NCBI GenBank assembly: GCA_050734185.1
Contig: JBOHUE010000136.1
Coordinates: forward strand, 1 to 26,305
Length of the DNA: 26,305 nucleotides
From: JAFALX01 sp050734185
GTDB lineage: Bacteria > Chloroflexota > Dormibacteria > Aeolococcales > Aeolococcaceae
Reading direction: 5' to 3'
The notes under the pieces were generated by a model. That model was not told the DNA's origin. It was given only the letters and a program-made list of their open reading frames with translations, and ran no database searches. Positions 24,486-26,305 of this stretch are shown here, piece by piece. The translations under genes and the position numbers were made by a program. Every line of letters starts with the position of its first letter. Within the stretch, counting starts at the first letter, position 1.

Positions 24486-25564
24486 ATGAAGCCCTGAATG
24501 CCGGACGAGTTGTTGGCAATCGTGCGGTAGCTGACCCGGGCCCAGCCGCCACCGTAGCCGGTGAAGTTCATCTCTGAGAGGAGGAACGCCCCCGCCGGGA
24601 CATCGCCCGCGGGACCGACCGCCTCGACGTACGCAACGTGGCCGATGCTGCTGGCACCGTCACCGCCCGGCCAGAACACCACGACTGCGCCGGGCTGGGG
24701 ATTGTGTCCCTCCTGGTAGCCCATCGCGGCCGCGTTGCCGTACCACTGGTTCGCGTTCCCCATCCAGGGCACGCAGCGCCGCGTCGCCACGTACCACGTG
24801 CACTGCCCGTACGCGAAGTGGTTGCCGCACGAGCCATCGCCGACATTCGCGACGGGGTTCGACAGCGCGGCGATCTGATTGTCGATGTCACTGATCTGCG
24901 CAGCGAGGCTGCGCGCGGGACCGTTCAGGTTGTCGTAGACGGCGTTGCGGTTGAGCAGATCTGAGAGGAGCTGTCCCTGAGTCGTCGAGAGCGAGTTCTC
25001 GATCTGCGACGCCTGATCGAACTGCGTCTGGATCTGCGCCTGCTCCTGCTTGATCTGCTTGTCCTGAGTCGCGAGCTGGTTGACGAGCTCGCCCACCTGC
25101 GACGACACCTGCGTCGTGGCCTTCAGCCGGTCGACGGCCTGACTGAAGTCCTGCGCGCTCAGCAAAGCGGCGAGCACCTGGTTCGCACTCGAGCTCTCCC
25201 AGGTGGCACGAATCACAGCAGCGAGCTGCTGCTTGTTCTTGTCGCTCGTCGCCTGATTCGATTGCAGCTGTTGTTGCGTGGACAGCAGGCTCGCGTTCAA
25301 GGAGTCGAGCTGTTTCTGCTGCGTCAGCACCTTGTCCTGCTGCGAGCTGTACGCGGCCTCTGCGCCGTTCATCTGGCCCTGCGCCACATTGAGGCTCGGT
25401 TGCACCGATGCGAGCTCTGCCACGAGCGCCGCGCGCTTGGCGCGCAGGTCGTCGATCGTGCTGGAAGAGGTCGCAGCGTGCGATGAGGGGATCGAACCGA
25501 TGCCTGTGGTCAGCAGAGCCGCAGCGCCCGCGAGGATGAGGGCGAACTTGTGGCTCCTTTTCAA
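24473..25564 (-). CDS. Secreted peptidoglycan hydrolase: coiled coil plus CHAP domain (PcsB/CwlO-like architecture)
   Basis: This 363-residue protein has a signal peptide (hydrophobic 7-20, likely cleavage after SHA at 28-30). A long Gln/Ser-rich coiled coil spans about 35-235, and a CHAP amidase/endopeptidase domain spans about 245-363. The catalytic cysteine is C255 in 'FAYGQCTWYVA' and the histidine is H309 in 'SIGHVAYVE'; an acidic or polar partner lies in 'SEMNF' around 331-333. Proteins of this layout cut wall crosslinks or stems during division and are held inactive by the coiled coil until engaged by FtsEX-type partners. The start is TTG 25564, supported by GGAGG spaced seven bases upstream. 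It converges on the acpS-nnrD fusion with a 13-base overlap. Confidence 0.9.
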   Translation of the reverse strand: MKRSHKFALILAGAAALLTTGIGSIPSSHAATSSSTIDDLRAKRAALVAELASVQPSLNVAQGQMNGAEAAYSSQQDKVLTQQKQLDSLNASLLSTQQQLQSNQATSDKNKQQLAAVIRATWESSSANQVLAALLSAQDFSQAVDRLKATTQVSSQVGELVNQLATQDKQIKQEQAQIQTQFDQASQIENSLSTTQGQLLSDLLNRNAVYDNLNGPARSLAAQISDIDNQIAALSNPVANVGDGSCGNHFAYGQCTWYVATRRCVPWMGNANQWYGNAAAMGYQEGHNPQPGAVVVFWPGGDGASSIGHVAYVEAVGPAGDVPAGAFLLSEMNFTGYGGGWARVSYRTIANNSSGIQGFIYNR

Positions 25565-25571
25565 TAGGCTG

Positions 25572-25586
25572 CCCTCCTTCCTCCTT
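25572..25586 (-). promoter_or_regulatory. Tandem Shine-Dalgarno sites deciding the TTG start of the CHAP gene
   Basis: On the minus strand the leader reads AAGGAGGAAGGAGGG, two strong ribosome-binding sites in a row. The nearer one ends seven bases before TTG 25564, which fixes that unusual start. The farther one has no nearby start codon of its own in frame. Confidence 0.7.
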
Positions 25587-25655
25587 CTATGGTCGGCTGG
25601 CGCCCGGCGCGCGGACGCGAACGGCTGGCCCCCTCAAACCGTCGGCAGAATCCCC

Positions 25656-25711
25656 CTAACGCCTCCCCGAAAAAGGACCGGCGCAACATACCCGTTTGCG
25701 GGAGGCGTTAG
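25656..25711. repeat. 12-bp perfect inverted repeat in the CHAP-thiL intergenic region
   Basis: CTAACGCCTCCC at 25656-25667 is matched by its exact reverse complement GGGAGGCGTTAG at 25700-25711. The arms are 32 bases apart, and partial pairing continues inward (GAAAA against TTTGC). It brackets the -10 of the probable hydrolase promoter. It could be a regulator operator with two opposed half-sites, or an RNA stem. Confidence 0.75.
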
Positions 25712-25714
25712 CAA
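25685..25714 (-). promoter_or_regulatory. Candidate promoter of the CHAP hydrolase gene
   Basis: On the minus strand TTGCTA (25714-25709) and TATGTT (25690-25685) are 18 bases apart, a good -35/-10 pair. Transcription would start near 25678 and leave a leader of about 115 bases. The -35 overlaps one arm of a 12-bp inverted repeat whose other arm lies just downstream of the start point. Confidence 0.45.
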
Positions 25715-25732
25715 CCTCACAGTGGTGTGGTG

Positions 25733-26305
25733 GTGTTTTCTGAGCGACTCTTCGACGGTGGCGGCCCCCGACTGCGCGACGTGGGCGAGTCGGAGGTGCT
25801 TCGGCGCCTCCAGGAGCTGAGCGGTCCAGTCGCTGCCGGCCTGCGACTCGGGCCCGGGGACGACGCCGCCGTGTGGGCGCCGCCGGCGACATCGGAGGTG
25901 GCGCTCAGCCAGGACGCTCTCGTCGAGGACCGCGACTTCCGCCGCGCTTGGCTCTCGCCACGCGCCCTCGGGCGGCGTGCGCTTGCAGTGGCGCTCTCCG
26001 ACCTTGCAGCGATGGGAGCGACACCCGCGTGGTGCATGGCGACTCTCTGCGCACCAGGGGACACCGAGGTCGAGGACGTCCTCGAGATCCAGCGTGGACT
26101 GGTCGAGGCCGCTATGGCCGCGGGCTGTGCTGCCGCGGGCGGCGACCTGAGTGACATCCCGCGAGGGCTGGTGATCGACGTCGCGGTCGGGGGCAGCGGC
26201 GCTGCCGGCCGATGGCTGCAGCGCGATGCCGGCCGGCCCGGCGACGCCCTGCTGGTCACTGGCACGCTGGGCGGGGCCGCCGCCGGCCTTCGCGTGCTCC
26301 AGGGC
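25733..26305 (+). CDS. thiL: Thiamine-monophosphate kinase (partial, cut by the right edge)
   Basis: ThiL phosphorylates thiamine monophosphate to the cofactor thiamine pyrophosphate. The 191 residues visible cover the N-terminal AIRS-like ATP-binding domain of a protein usually about 320 long. Motifs are GPGDDAAV with D43-D44, 'GRRALAVALSDLAAMGATP', GGD at 136-138 in 'AAAGGDLSD', and 'GDALLVTGTLGGAAAG'. The usual VEGVHF signature reads VEDRDF, a small divergence. The frame opens with three consecutive GTG codons (25727, 25730, 25733) and there is no Shine-Dalgarno site, so the exact start is open. It is divergent from the CHAP gene. Downstream partners are outside the window. Confidence 0.9.
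   Translation, partial: MFSERLFDGGGPRLRDVGESEVLRRLQELSGPVAAGLRLGPGDDAAVWAPPATSEVALSQDALVEDRDFRRAWLSPRALGRRALAVALSDLAAMGATPAWCMATLCAPGDTEVEDVLEIQRGLVEAAMAAGCAAAGGDLSDIPRGLVIDVAVGGSGAAGRWLQRDAGRPGDALLVTGTLGGAAAGLRVLQG

Noticed and set aside
25656..25732. A thiamine pyrophosphate riboswitch before thiL
   Set aside because: The CTGAGA core and the matching downstream box are absent, and the gap is too short.
25565..25800. A c-di-AMP (ydaO) riboswitch before the CHAP hydrolase gene, expected because such genes are classic targets and cdaA is nearby
   Set aside because: I could not find the conserved core blocks (the GGGGAACC, GGGTGAAT and CCGACAGCTAACC-like segments) in order; only the 12-bp inverted repeat is present.

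Overview
The window is a GC-rich, densely coding stretch of bacterial chromosome with no mobile elements, CRISPR arrays or RNA genes that I can recognise. The order prmC - tsaC-type gene - glyA - wecA - atp operon - murA is close to the arrangement in Actinobacteria. The cdaA-cdaR-glmS block and an MreB-like gene are more typical of Firmicutes, Chloroflexota and relatives. A deep high-GC Terrabacteria lineage (Actinobacteriota, Chloroflexota or a candidate phylum such as Dormibacterota) is my best guess. This rests on gene order and protein style only, not on a phylogeny.

Region 1 (1-3976) is a tightly coupled run: a probable prfA tail, prmC, the threonylcarbamoyl-AMP synthase gene, glyA and a WecA/TagO-type lipid-carrier sugar-phosphate transferase. 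Consecutive genes overlap by the 4-base GTGA or ATGA motif. A terminator-like hairpin (4021-4050) follows wecA. Region 2 (4035-11217) is a complete F1Fo ATP synthase operon in canonical order (atpZ-like, I, B, E, F, H, A, G, D, C). Region 3 (11261-13466) is an overlapping pair: an APH-fold kinase and an acyl-CoA dehydrogenase that resemble the two halves of ACAD10/11 and the LvaA/LvaC levulinate enzymes.

Region 4 (13516-15820) pairs a MurA with two replaced active-site residues (Lys22 to Thr, nucleophilic Cys to Asp) with an MreB-family protein whose nucleotide-site motifs have drifted. Region 5 (15821-18396) is accessory: a secreted cysteine-rich beta-helix-like protein, a RimJ/RimL-type acetyltransferase and, on the minus strand, a family 9 glycosyltransferase.

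Region 6 (18494-24485) runs argF - cdaA - cdaR - glmS - acpS::nnrD. It joins arginine synthesis, c-di-AMP synthesis and its membrane regulator, amino-sugar supply for the wall, and a fused carrier-protein-activating and NAD(P)H-hydrate repair enzyme. Region 7 (24473-26305) has a minus-strand coiled-coil/CHAP peptidoglycan hydrolase converging on nnrD. It diverges from a thiL gene cut by the right edge; a 12-bp perfect inverted repeat brackets the likely hydrolase promoter.

The recurring theme is cell-envelope construction (wecA, murA, mreB-like, glmS, cdaA/cdaR, CHAP hydrolase) beside energy metabolism. I see no wholly unknown multi-gene system. The strongest leads are the kinase/dehydrogenase pair, the altered MurA with its MreB-like partner, the AcpS-NnrD fusion and the inverted repeat at the hydrolase promoter.
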